Below are positions 39,349 to 48,464 of a stretch of DNA of 64,000 nucleotides, one piece after another. The position numbers and the translations under genes were made by a program. The notes under the pieces are model-generated. The model was not told where the DNA came from and searched no databases. It was given only the letters and a program-made list of their open reading frames with translations. The stretch lies in assembly GCA_013141065.1 (NCBI GenBank), contig JABFRR010000008.1, forward strand, positions 377,464 through 441,463. The letters are read 5' to 3'. Positions within the stretch are counted from its first letter, which is position 1. Each line of letters begins with the position of its first letter. Source of the DNA: Bacteriovoracaceae bacterium. Lineage in GTDB: Bacteria; Bdellovibrionota; Bacteriovoracia; Bacteriovoracales; Bacteriovoracaceae.

Positions 39349-40938
39349 TCATTGCTTCAACCATTCTTGATCTTGCTTCATTTGAAGCAAGATCTGAAAC
39401 GGTTTTTTCCAATCATATTCAACACTTTTCCCATTCACACGGCGGTTCGAAAGTAGCATTTCTAAGAGATCCTTCTTCTCCTGGGGTGTACGGCTACTCC
39501 ACAATAATTTCGCATTGATGGCGAGTTCGAAAGTTGATCTCACTGTCTCTTCCATTTTTGCCAACGTGGCGTTATCCAAGTTTAGTGCAGGCCTACTTTT
39601 TAGAGACGCTATTTGCTTCTCTATTTCTTCCTGTTGGGCCGTGAAGAAGTCATGCTTGATGATTCCTTTCCTATAGTCCTGATAAAGCGTGTAATGCTCT
39701 TTTTCGAGGGCAGCAATGGTTTCCTCAACTCTTATCGCCTCACGCTTCATTGTCTCTTTTAAAGTGACATGGCCTGCATTGAGTTCAGCAGCCACTTCTT
39801 TTGCAAATTCTTCTGGCAATGAGAGCTGATCGAGGGCCGCTCCAAATTGTTCCCAAATGCTACCCTCTGTTATGTTCACTTGTTTTTCGTGAATACTTTT
39901 CCCATTGGCACAGTGATAGTAATAATGAGTCTTCTTAACTTGCTTTGTTTCTCGATCTATCTTGTCCTTAGGGTCATAGGTCATAAAACAACCGCAACTT
40001 GGATTAGCACAGGTAAGCCAGCCTTCAGAAAAAATTCCATCTTTTGATTGATAGGGATTTTTTAGACCAAACGTAGTCTGCACGGCCCAAAAAAGTTCTT
40101 TGCTGATAAATCTTTCGTGTTTCCCTTCGTGTTCAACACCTTGCCAATCATACCGACAGTCATAGAACTTGTACTGTAATCGTCGTTGAATTGAACCAGT
40201 GTGATAACTTTTAATTTGATCGGTAGGGATTAATCCTTCATCTACGATTATCTTTCTTATCTCTAAATATGACCGACAATTTTGGGGTTCTGATAAATCT
40301 GGAGGACAACGTAATTCAAACTCTCTTTTTACTACAGCCGTTTTCCATGAAGGGTCAATTACAATGATAGTCCCTCTTCGACGTTCAAATCCTTTTTCAT
40401 TTTTTAGATGTTGGTTGATGTATCCCCAAGGTGGACATTGACCAGGGAACCAACCTGATTCTGCCTTTTGTATAAGAGATCTACCGATTTTTGTTGTAAG
40501 ATCTCTTGAGTAATGTTTATTTTGAACTGCTTGATAATCTCGCATAAGAAAATCAGAGTCAGGGCTATTCTTGTGCAAAACTTTTCTCTCTTGCACATAA
40601 TGAAGAACGTATTTATCAGCACGAATATCTTTTTCACCTTGTTCGTTATCTGTGAGGTTTCGTGTTTCACGATCTGCCTTATAAAAGATCCTATGTCGAA
40701 TTTTGTGTTTATCTGCCCAAGCCATTGCCTCATGGAATTTTTTTCTATTTTCAGAGTCTTTGGCTGATTCAATAATGGGAAAGACTTTCACTAAGTTTAG
40801 TTTTAATTTTTTTACATACTCATCAGTGTCTTCATCCTGACTTGTCTCCGAGGTATTATATTGTTGACCTCGACTACTCCGTCTTAAAATCGCAATAGAA
40901 TCACTGCTGCTTCCTCGCCAATCATCGTTTTGAAACAT
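39349..40938 (-). CDS. Large serine recombinase
   Basis: ORF 529 aa; N-term AILRRSSRGQQYNTSETSQDED, RIFYKADRETRN, IGRSLIQKAESGWFPGQCPPWGY, zinc ribbon CANPSCGCFMTY...YYHCANGK, coiled coil. Confidence 0.87.
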   Translation of the reverse strand: MFQNDDWRGSSSDSIAILRRSSRGQQYNTSETSQDEDTDEYVKKLKLNLVKVFPIIESAKDSENRKKFHEAMAWADKHKIRHRIFYKADRETRNLTDNEQGEKDIRADKYVLHYVQERKVLHKNSPDSDFLMRDYQAVQNKHYSRDLTTKIGRSLIQKAESGWFPGQCPPWGYINQHLKNEKGFERRRGTIIVIDPSWKTAVVKREFELRCPPDLSEPQNCRSYLEIRKIIVDEGLIPTDQIKSYHTGSIQRRLQYKFYDCRYDWQGVEHEGKHERFISKELFWAVQTTFGLKNPYQSKDGIFSEGWLTCANPSCGCFMTYDPKDKIDRETKQVKKTHYYYHCANGKSIHEKQVNITEGSIWEQFGAALDQLSLPEEFAKEVAAELNAGHVTLKETMKREAIRVEETIAALEKEHYTLYQDYRKGIIKHDFFTAQQEEIEKQIASLKSRPALNLDNATLAKMEETVRSTFELAINAKLLWSSRTPQEKKDLLEMLLSNRRVNGKSVEYDWKKPFQILLQMKQDQEWLKQ

Positions 40939-41404
40939 CCTTTACCTCCTGCCAAATTTTTTTGAACTCTTCTGGGTCTTGTTGCTGAAGCTCGTCTCTC
41001 CACTGCTTAAGCAAATTAAAAACCTTAAAAACATCATCTTTATCTGATTTGTCTGGTGAGGGGAAGCTTTGTTCTGTAGCTCTTACAAGAACATTTTCTC
41101 GGTTTATATTTTTATCTTTAGACTGGCCGATCTGCTTAGAGCTACTGCGAAGCGTGCGTTGTTTTTGTTTTTTACATTCAAGACAAACACTTTCAAATCT
41201 GTTTCGAGCTTTCCTAAAATAAAAATTTTCTCTAGTCTGTAACTTTTCCTCATCACAACATGTGCATTTTGCTTTCGCTGATGTTTTAGGAGTTCCACTA
41301 TTGTCTTTCTTTATCGAAGCATTATCACCATCTTCGTTTGCCGTGTTTTTATCGTTGAATAATGTTTTTTGATTACCCATAAGAAAATTATATTGGGCAA
41401 TCAT
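40922..41404 (-). CDS. Small Zn-ribbon protein coupled to the serine recombinase
   Basis: ORF 160 aa; CTCCDEEKLQTRENFYFRKARNRFESVCLECKKQKQR; overlaps recombinase start. Confidence 0.65.
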   Translation of the reverse strand: MIAQYNFLMGNQKTLFNDKNTANEDGDNASIKKDNSGTPKTSAKAKCTCCDEEKLQTRENFYFRKARNRFESVCLECKKQKQRTLRSSSKQIGQSKDKNINRENVLVRATEQSFPSPDKSDKDDVFKVFNLLKQWRDELQQQDPEEFKKIWQEVKDVSKR

Positions 41405-41512
41405 GAAATTAAGATTGTGAAGCGATCAGCAAAATTCGACATCGCTTCAAAATCCTAGGTGTCGTTATTCTCTATATAATTATTAAGGGAGTATAAAACA
41501 ACAGGAGGGAAT

Positions 41513-42388
41513 ATGGAGTCAAAAGTAGTTGAAAGCAACATAGAAGCACAAGTCGAGGTAAAAAAAAATAGCCCATGTAACAATCAACAATTTTATGAAC
41601 TACTTAAGCGAGTGTCATCGGTAAAGGCAGATAGTGATGTTGAATTTGTAGAAAAAAATCTATTAATCGCCATAGAGGCACACTCCCACCAGATGTTAGC
41701 ACCCTTGCTATGGGAGCTTGGATTATTTCATTTTAGCCACAGCAATGGTGGCCTATATTCCGTTACACAACATTGGAAAGATAGTGATTGGGCGAGGGTC
41801 GTCAAAGCTAATTTTTCAACATGGGAAGAATTTAGGAAATGTAAAATTCTATATAACTGTTTCTCGAAGTCAAAGCACGTAAACACGCAAGCCTTACTGA
41901 GACTCGCAAACATTCCAGAATCAAAAACAATAAAAATATCGTGGAATAGAATGAATGATGAAGAAGTAATAGATACAATAAAAAAAGAAAAATATGTCGT
42001 AGTTTCTTGTACTCATAGTTTTCATCATTTCTACTTTAGACTTGCAAAGCCTGAATTAAAAAAGAAAATCATAGAGGCGTTGGAATTTAATCGTGTCCAA
42101 GAAGGATTGACGAAATCAAGTTATAGAATGTCCGATGAAGAAATAATTGATAGTATTAAAAAAAACGAAATTACCAATTTAACTGACTGCTACAAAAAAT
42201 CGCCGTCTGTGTACTATCTTCTTCGAGGCCAAAATCAACAAAAAGAAAAAATCAAACAAATGAACATGAGATATGTCAGCTTCGATTACTTGTATTTTTC
42301 CATGACTTTTGTCTTGAGAGAGATCTATTTCTTTTTTTTTCTTCAGTATTCTTACTTACAAAATATTTTGCTTCGTCATAAAGAATAG
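41513..42388 (+). CDS. Hypothetical protein with internal repeats (C-terminal ~40 aa possibly artefactual)
   Basis: ORF 291 aa; repeated R-M-[NS]-D-E-E-[VI]-I-D-[TS]-I-K-K unit; the end runs antisense over the PIN gene. Confidence 0.5.
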   Translation: MESKVVESNIEAQVEVKKNSPCNNQQFYELLKRVSSVKADSDVEFVEKNLLIAIEAHSHQMLAPLLWELGLFHFSHSNGGLYSVTQHWKDSDWARVVKANFSTWEEFRKCKILYNCFSKSKHVNTQALLRLANIPESKTIKISWNRMNDEEVIDTIKKEKYVVVSCTHSFHHFYFRLAKPELKKKIIEALEFNRVQEGLTKSSYRMSDEEIIDSIKKNEITNLTDCYKKSPSVYYLLRGQNQQKEKIKQMNMRYVSFDYLYFSMTFVLREIYFFFFLQYSYLQNILLRHKE

Positions 42389-42494
42389 TGGCGGGAATAT
42401 AAATTTCATAAGAAGAAATTATTTGTTTCCAAACATCATTACGATGGCAGTCAATAATAACATTAGCGTCAAGAATAACTAATTTTGATTTCAT
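42276..42494 (-). pseudogene. Truncated PIN-domain toxin-like gene
   Basis: MKSKLVILDANVIIDCHRNDVWKQIISSYEIYIPATILYDEAKYF then abnormal C-term and stop; start overlaps the 3' end of the ImmA/IrrE gene. Confidence 0.65.
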
Positions 42495-43611
42495 TGTTCT
42501 CAACATCTTCAATTAGGCCATAGTTGTTCAAGGTTTTCTCTAAATCAATTAATGGTACATCTAGAATTTCTGAAAGTTTTGCTCCTGAGATTTTTCCATC
42601 GGTGTAAGCCTGATAACTAATTCTAATCAATCTTTCACTTAAAGAAGATGTGTTTCCTCTGGCCTTGTTTGCCATTATGTTTAGTGCTATAAATTGCGAA
42701 TTAATTAATATGTTGTCTGCTGTTTTCCATGACAGAATTTTTAAACTCTTCATCCTATAAATCATTGCCTGAGCAGAAACCTCAAATTGCCTTGCTAGAG
42801 CAACTATTGAAACATAGGAAAGACTACCAGAGTCGCTCTTCAGTTTTTCACATTCGGAAACAAGAACATCATGTGGAATAAGAAGTCCAGCAGCAAAACA
42901 TTCAGCGAGACGTTCATTTTTTTCCATCATTTTCTGATCATCTTCTAGATTCTTAAATAGTTCTTCATTCCAAGTTATTAAATGAAATAGTTCATGAGCA
43001 ATACTATAATGCTGTCTCCACAGGACATCATTAGCATTTAGCAAAATACATGGGCCGAGCTTGCTGGAAATACTTGTTGCGGCGGCACCGCTCATTAAGT
43101 CTTTGATGATGAATTTCACTCCGTAAATATCTTCCAAAGTCTGGACGAGTGATTTCGCTGGAAATTTACCTAATGCCATTTCTTCTCTTACTCTATCAGC
43201 CATTAAATAAATTTGAGATTCCTCAATCTTGTCGATGGCAAATTTTTCAGATGGGAGTTTTTTCACTGATGAATCTATCTTAAGGAGTCGCTCTATCAAG
43301 GCATAGTCTGATGATTTTTTTAGAAACTCAGCCTGAACTTCGGAGGCATTAGAAGGTCGTTGTCTCCATAAGACAAACGGTGGTTCAGTCGGGCCATCTG
43401 TAACTTTCTTCATCAATTGAGAAATATCCACTTTCAGAACGCTAGCAATTTTTGCTAACTCCCAGGCCTTAATGTCTCTGGAGCCATTTTCCATAGTCGA
43501 CACTTGGACATGGCTACCCCAACCAATGCGTTTGGCTAAATCTTCTTGGGATATTTTTAACTTTGAGCGTTCTTCCTTGATACGCTTGCCAAGTAATTCC
43601 TTATCATTCAC
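42469..43611 (-). CDS. Xre HTH + ImmA/IrrE-type metallopeptidase domain protein
   Basis: ORF 380 aa; LGKRIKEERSKLKISQEDLAKRIGWGSHVQVSTMENGSR; HEXXH-like AHELFHLITW. Confidence 0.87.
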   Translation of the reverse strand: MNDKELLGKRIKEERSKLKISQEDLAKRIGWGSHVQVSTMENGSRDIKAWELAKIASVLKVDISQLMKKVTDGPTEPPFVLWRQRPSNASEVQAEFLKKSSDYALIERLLKIDSSVKKLPSEKFAIDKIEESQIYLMADRVREEMALGKFPAKSLVQTLEDIYGVKFIIKDLMSGAAATSISSKLGPCILLNANDVLWRQHYSIAHELFHLITWNEELFKNLEDDQKMMEKNERLAECFAAGLLIPHDVLVSECEKLKSDSGSLSYVSIVALARQFEVSAQAMIYRMKSLKILSWKTADNILINSQFIALNIMANKARGNTSSLSERLIRISYQAYTDGKISGAKLSEILDVPLIDLEKTLNNYGLIEDVENNEIKISYS

Positions 43612-43917
43612 AGCAAGCCCCCTTATACAATCTTATCGGCATGACTGTAATAAAACATTACAGGTCAATGTCACTATATCACAATTAACCAATAAAATGT
43701 AACAAATTATTACATTTTATTGGTTCTAATAATTTCATTCAGTTATCTCATCTTGTTACTTTTGGAAGAAGGTTTAGCAAATTGTTCTCCATGGCGTTCT
43801 CCACCTGGATAACGAATAACTTTCATGGAGAACGGGGTTGGGAAAAGAACATGAACCATGAAAATTCAGTCACTTACTCATGGAGAACGCAAAACACGCA
43901 GTTCGAAAGCTTTCGCT

Positions 43918-43935
43918 CCGTCTCCGCCATTTTTA
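43918..43935 (+). repeat. attR-like copy of tRNA-Ser(GCT) 3' end
   Basis: CCGTCTCCGCCATTTTTA identical to 23775-23792. Confidence 0.75.
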
Positions 43936-44008
43936 CAATCAACTAAATCTCCTATTGAATTTTAGCCTTGACCGTTACGGGCTTAATCGTTATAAAGTTT
44001 TCATATGC

Positions 44009-44085
44009 GCAGTCGTAGCTCAGCTGGATAGAGTACTTGACTACGAATCAAGTGGTCGCAGGTTCGACTCCTGCCGATTGCGCCA
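44009..44085 (+). tRNA. tRNA-Arg (ACG)
   Basis: Acceptor GCAGTCG/CGATTGC, D arm GCTCAGCTGGATAGAGT, anticodon arm CTTGA-CTACGAA-TCAAG, T arm GCAGGTTCGACTCCTGC, CCA encoded. Confidence 0.93.
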
Positions 44086-44095
44086 TTTTAAGACC
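44073..44095 (+). repeat. att-like repeat 1 of 4 (tRNA-Arg 3' end)
   Basis: GCCGATTGCGCCATTTTAAGACC; identical at 58058-58080, variants at 60488 and 63749. Confidence 0.8.
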
Positions 44096-44294
44096 ACAGC
44101 AACTACCCGACATTATGGACATTTTTACGTTTTTCTGACGAAAAATAGCCGATTCTATGTTCGTGTTGTTTGTCGTGAAATTATTGAGATATTTATAATA
44201 AATTGATGTCGATGAAAATGTTCAAAAAGTTCCACATTACACCCAAAGAGATTTTTCAGCTAAAATTATTCTAACCAGATTAGAAGGATTTAAT

Positions 44295-45146
44295 ATGCCA
44301 GCTTTTAGCCAAATTCAAAATGAATATTTTCATTCATCACATGGAGCTTTTTCACCAGTAAGTGAGTTAGATGAAGCAAATAAGGCCCAGATCACCTGTA
44401 CTGGTTTTGAATACGAAATACTAATTGAATTTTTTCAATTACAAAATATTCATGTTGGCGCTGTTGGATTAAACAGGGCCTTGGCTGAAAAAAGTTTTTA
44501 TAACGACAATGTCGGAAAGTTTATTACTCTTCCGCTAACATTCCCTAAAGCTGGAAAAAATGAACTAAGACTTTACATGAGAAAAGGTGATGACTTTTAC
44601 CCTAATGCCAATCAGATTTGGTATTTATATAAAAGAAACAATGAAGATTTTTTGCACATTGGCTTTATTGACCCAACAGATTGGGAAATTTTATCTTCAG
44701 GCAATGATCCAGTTATTAATGAAGATATAGATGATGAAATATATCAAAATAATTTGCAGAATGTTTTAGCTCGAATGCCTGCAACAACAACGACAAGTCA
44801 GTATCCTCGAAGTTCAGCCGTTGCTAAAATTGCAACAGATCGCGCGAATGGGCTATGTGAAGTTGATAATACCCATGAAACATTTGTGACTTCTGCTGGC
44901 AGTAGCTATATAGAGGCTCATCATTTGATGCCAATAAGTCAGCAACAAAATTTTGAATATAGTTTAGACCACCCTAGTAATATCGTTATCATGTGTCCTA
45001 ATTGTCATAGAAAAATTCACTATGGAAGCATAGAATTGAAATTATCCTTAATTGAAGAACTATATCAAAGAAGAAGAGCAGAGCTTGGCACTCAAGGGAT
45101 TAATTATAATTTTCAACAATTAAAAAGCGTTTACAAAATTCCTTAA
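44295..45146 (+). CDS. HNH endonuclease (candidate restriction enzyme)
   Basis: ORF 283 aa; LCEVDNTHETFVTSAGSSYIEAHHLMPISQQQNFEYSLDHPSNIVIMCPNCHRKIHYGS. Confidence 0.85.
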   Translation: MPAFSQIQNEYFHSSHGAFSPVSELDEANKAQITCTGFEYEILIEFFQLQNIHVGAVGLNRALAEKSFYNDNVGKFITLPLTFPKAGKNELRLYMRKGDDFYPNANQIWYLYKRNNEDFLHIGFIDPTDWEILSSGNDPVINEDIDDEIYQNNLQNVLARMPATTTTSQYPRSSAVAKIATDRANGLCEVDNTHETFVTSAGSSYIEAHHLMPISQQQNFEYSLDHPSNIVIMCPNCHRKIHYGSIELKLSLIEELYQRRRAELGTQGINYNFQQLKSVYKIP

Positions 45147-46336
45147 ATATCAAATTGCTTTACAATTTCTTTTACAACAGGAACAACGACAGAGTTACCA
45201 AATTGTTTATATGAAGGCGCATCGCTATCAGGTAAAATAAAGTTTTCTGGAAACCCAAGTAATCGAGCACATTCTCTTGGAGTTAATTTTCTTGGATTTT
45301 TACCTTCTTGAGGAATTAAACATTCTTTTCCATCTTTTCCATAACGAGCAACAATAGTATTTGATGGTTTTTCAATATCAGCCGTAAATGCTGTGAAGCC
45401 AGTACCTCGTTCAAGGTTATTGGCAGTTCTACGTTGATGACCAGCCCATAATTTGTCGGAAATTGTATATTTGGATAATGGATTTGTTTCCAATATACTT
45501 TTAAGAGCAAGCGGTTTTCCGTCAATTTTGGGAAATTCGAATTTTTTATTTTTGTCTCTATAGCAAACCATAAAACAACGCTTACGTCTTTGTGGCACAA
45601 GGGAACTAGAGTCGATTATTGAATCTTCAAAACTATAGCCTAAATGATCTGTAATAGTTTTTTTAATAACTTCAAAAGTTTTACCGTTATCATGTGATTT
45701 TAAATTACGAACATTCTCTAATAATAAAACAGATGGCCTCATTATTTTTGCAATTCGAACAACGTCAAAGAATAGAGTTCCTTGAATCTCGTCTTCAAAG
45801 CCGTGCTTTAAACCCAAAGAACCTCTTGCCGAAACACCAGCATGACTAAATGGTTGACATGGAAAACCAGCAGCCAAGACATCATGTTTTGGGATTAATT
45901 TTTTTAAATCGGCGTCAGAGATATTTTCATTGGTAAATTTACGAATGTCACCAAAGGGATATTCTCCAAAGTTTTTAAAATAAGTACTTTGAGCAGCCTT
46001 GTCCCATTCACTTGTAAAAACGCACCTTCCTCCAATTTCCTGTAAAGGTAATCGGAATCCACCAATTCCAGCGAAAAGGTCAATGAAATTAAAATGCGAT
46101 TTAGGATTAGGCAAAAATGGAAATTGTGAAAAATCAATAATTACATCTTTATCAGAATTTACATTTAAAATTTTAATCCATTCTTGTTTGTCTTTATTAG
46201 ACAAAAAGATAGGAACAGATATCGGGTTTTGTAGCCAATGAGTAATAACAGCATACAAAGTAATGTCGTCTAGCTTGTCAGAATTATTTTTTTTATAAAA
46301 ATCGAATATTCTACCTAGGGCAATGTCAAAATGCAT
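45143..46336 (-). CDS. DNA (cytosine-5) methyltransferase, convergent with HNH gene
   Basis: ORF 397 aa; NFIDLFAGIGGFRLPLQEIGG, AAGFPCQPFSHAG, LLLENVRNLKSHD, QRRKRCFMV, TPRECARLLGFPENF...KQFGNSVVVPVV. Confidence 0.93.
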   Translation of the reverse strand: MHFDIALGRIFDFYKKNNSDKLDDITLYAVITHWLQNPISVPIFLSNKDKQEWIKILNVNSDKDVIIDFSQFPFLPNPKSHFNFIDLFAGIGGFRLPLQEIGGRCVFTSEWDKAAQSTYFKNFGEYPFGDIRKFTNENISDADLKKLIPKHDVLAAGFPCQPFSHAGVSARGSLGLKHGFEDEIQGTLFFDVVRIAKIMRPSVLLLENVRNLKSHDNGKTFEVIKKTITDHLGYSFEDSIIDSSSLVPQRRKRCFMVCYRDKNKKFEFPKIDGKPLALKSILETNPLSKYTISDKLWAGHQRRTANNLERGTGFTAFTADIEKPSNTIVARYGKDGKECLIPQEGKNPRKLTPRECARLLGFPENFILPDSDAPSYKQFGNSVVVPVVKEIVKQFDI

Positions 46337-46351
46337 TTTGGGCTCCGATTT

Positions 46352-46564
46352 TTAGTCATTATTTTTTTGTTCGTTCTTTTCAAATTCTTGCCAGCCTACG
46401 CTGACCAAAGTTTCTATCACTTCAGATTGGCTATAGTTATATTTTTTGGAAATTTGCTTAATTTTTTTCACAATTGAATTGGGAAGACGAACAGTTAGAG
46501 CGCTGTCTCTTTTTTCTTTTTTGAAAAATAATTTCTTGTCTGTCCCTTTAATCATGTATTGCAA
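46352..46564 (-). CDS. Ribbon-helix-helix family small regulator
   Basis: ORF 70 aa; SALTVRLPNSIVKKIKQISKKYNYSQSEVIETLVSVGW. Confidence 0.7.
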   Translation of the reverse strand: MQYMIKGTDKKLFFKKEKRDSALTVRLPNSIVKKIKQISKKYNYSQSEVIETLVSVGWQEFEKNEQKNND

Positions 46565-46925
46565 ATTGTCATATTAAATAATCAATATCGCAATACATTT
46601 TTAATGTCATCGTCACAAAGTTTCCTAAATGCCCACTTGTCGCAGGGCCCCGCAGTATTCTTGACACATATAAATTGATTAGGGATCATCGTTTAATGAT
46701 TAAAAATTTGGGTAAGTTAAAATATTTTATTTTAAAGAAAGATGACCTAAAGGGTCTTAAGCGAACAGATTTCGTTCAATTTACGATTGATAATCGTATA
46801 TATAAAATTCCAGTTATAATTATCTTAGATCGCTTCAAGAAAAGTGTTGATTGGAATAAAAATGATGTTCATAAACAATCTAGCTCTGTTCCGAAATGGA
46901 TAGAGAGAGCAAATCAAAAATAAAT

Positions 46926-47921
46926 TTAAAAATCGATCGCAAACCCAATTCCCAGTGAAATTGATGTTTTCTTTTCTTTAATAAACTTTCGTGGTTCAGC
47001 CTCAACAAAATATTTTTCGCCATATCTAAGGCCAATGCCGATATAGTTTGATTTGCTTGAATAGCTATTTTCAATGTCGCCACGAGGTGTTTCTTGAGTC
47101 GATTTAAATTTTATAGACGTAATTCCATATACTGGGGAAATACGAAATTCAGAAATTTTGAAAGCGAATCCCAGGCTTAAATCATATCCAGCATGGCCAT
47201 AATATTCGTTGGGCTTGCTTGTTTCTGGTTTATCTTTGCCCGAAACGAGCAGAGATACGCCTATTTTTAAATATGTGTTCCATATAATTAATGTCGAAGC
47301 ATCAGCTCCAAGACCGACAAATGAAACGTTTTTAAGTGAAGAATCTGGATTATTAATCGGAAGACTTATCGTTGAAAGGGTAAAGCTAATGGATTCTTTT
47401 CTAAGTTTTGGTGCAGAGTAATCTTCTTTAATGTTTTTTAAATATGTCAGCGCTGCTTCACTTTGATCAATTCTTTCGACTTCTTTTATTTCAGAAGTCA
47501 GTGCAGCTAGTTGACTAAGTTTTTGCATATTTTCACGAAGTACTTCTAACTCTTTTTCTTTCTCAGAAATCAGCATGTCTATTTCTTTACGATCGATCAT
47601 CATTGTCGATTTTTTCTGTGGAAGTATAGTGTATTGTAATCCTCTGTCACATATAAACTTTTTATTAACTTCAGAACAATCTGTTCGCATTGGCGAAATG
47701 ACATATGCCTGATTTTTACAGTTTTCAGATTCATTACAGAATTTTTTGAATTCATTCTTAGCATTTTCTAATGATAAATCTCTAGCGGTATCGAGTTTGT
47801 CAGCTTCTGAATGTCCACAAGCATAGAAAATATTATCTTCAGCTTGCGAAGCAGCTTCTTTACAAAGCCAAGATGCTTGAGCATTAATTGAAAATATTAA
47901 AGTGAAGATAATATATTTTAT
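46926..47921 (-). CDS. Exported hypothetical protein, apparent ATA start codon (or start-lost pseudogene)
   Basis: Supplied ORF 46926-47690 extends upstream without stop for 77 codons to IKYIIFTLIFSINAQASWLCKEA (signal peptide) after a GAGG Shine-Dalgarno; the initiation position reads ATA, not ATG. Confidence 0.6.
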   Translation of the reverse strand: MKYIIFTLIFSINAQASWLCKEAASQAEDNIFYACGHSEADKLDTARDLSLENAKNEFKKFCNESENCKNQAYVISPMRTDCSEVNKKFICDRGLQYTILPQKKSTMMIDRKEIDMLISEKEKELEVLRENMQKLSQLAALTSEIKEVERIDQSEAALTYLKNIKEDYSAPKLRKESISFTLSTISLPINNPDSSLKNVSFVGLGADASTLIIWNTYLKIGVSLLVSGKDKPETSKPNEYYGHAGYDLSLGFAFKISEFRISPVYGITSIKFKSTQETPRGDIENSYSSKSNYIGIGLRYGEKYFVEAEPRKFIKEKKTSISLGIGFAIDF

Positions 47922-47963
47922 AAAAACCTCATGTTTTAGATATTTATAAAAAATAAAAACGAA

Positions 47964-48461
47964 TTAAAGGCAACGGCTTGAGCAATTACTATCTTTTTCG
48001 CAATTAAATACAAAAGTTTGAAACATATTGTTGTCTTTCTTTTTTAAACTAATAGAAAGAAATCGATTATTTTTATCATAATCAGGGCTTTTTTCACCAG
48101 AAGTGTAAATGTCATATTCTGGGTTTAGTTCAAATATTTCAGGCTTCGTAATCTTTACTCCGCCTGCCAATATAGCAGTTCCAGTTAGAGTAATTTTCGT
48201 ACCATCAAAACTAAATTTACCATTCATTTGCATGTTTTTTTTCTGACTAAATGAAAAATTTAATTCCTTGTCCACCTTAAGATCATAACAAATAACACGA
48301 GAGTCACTATCTACTGTATAATAAACAAAATTTTTCCCTATAAAAAAGTTAGAATTCAATATTTTATATCTTTCGTACATGTCATGTTTAAAAGTTTGTT
48401 TAAGATTACTCATGTCTGTTTTAGAAAATGCCGACGTAGACAATGCAAGAAAATTAAAAAC
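47964..48461 (-). pseudogene. 3' part of an exported protein gene split by an IS5-like element (5' part at 49442-49462)
   Basis: Removing 48465-49441 and one AAT copy restores MKLLFIVFNFLALSTSAFSKTDMSNLK... Confidence 0.88.
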
Positions 48462-48464
48462 AAT

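Noticed and set aside
40404-40772. 122-aa ORF within the serine recombinase gene
   Set aside because: Alternate frame of a recognisable large serine recombinase
43880-44206. 108-aa ORF
   Set aside because: Runs through the tRNA-Arg gene and att region; spurious
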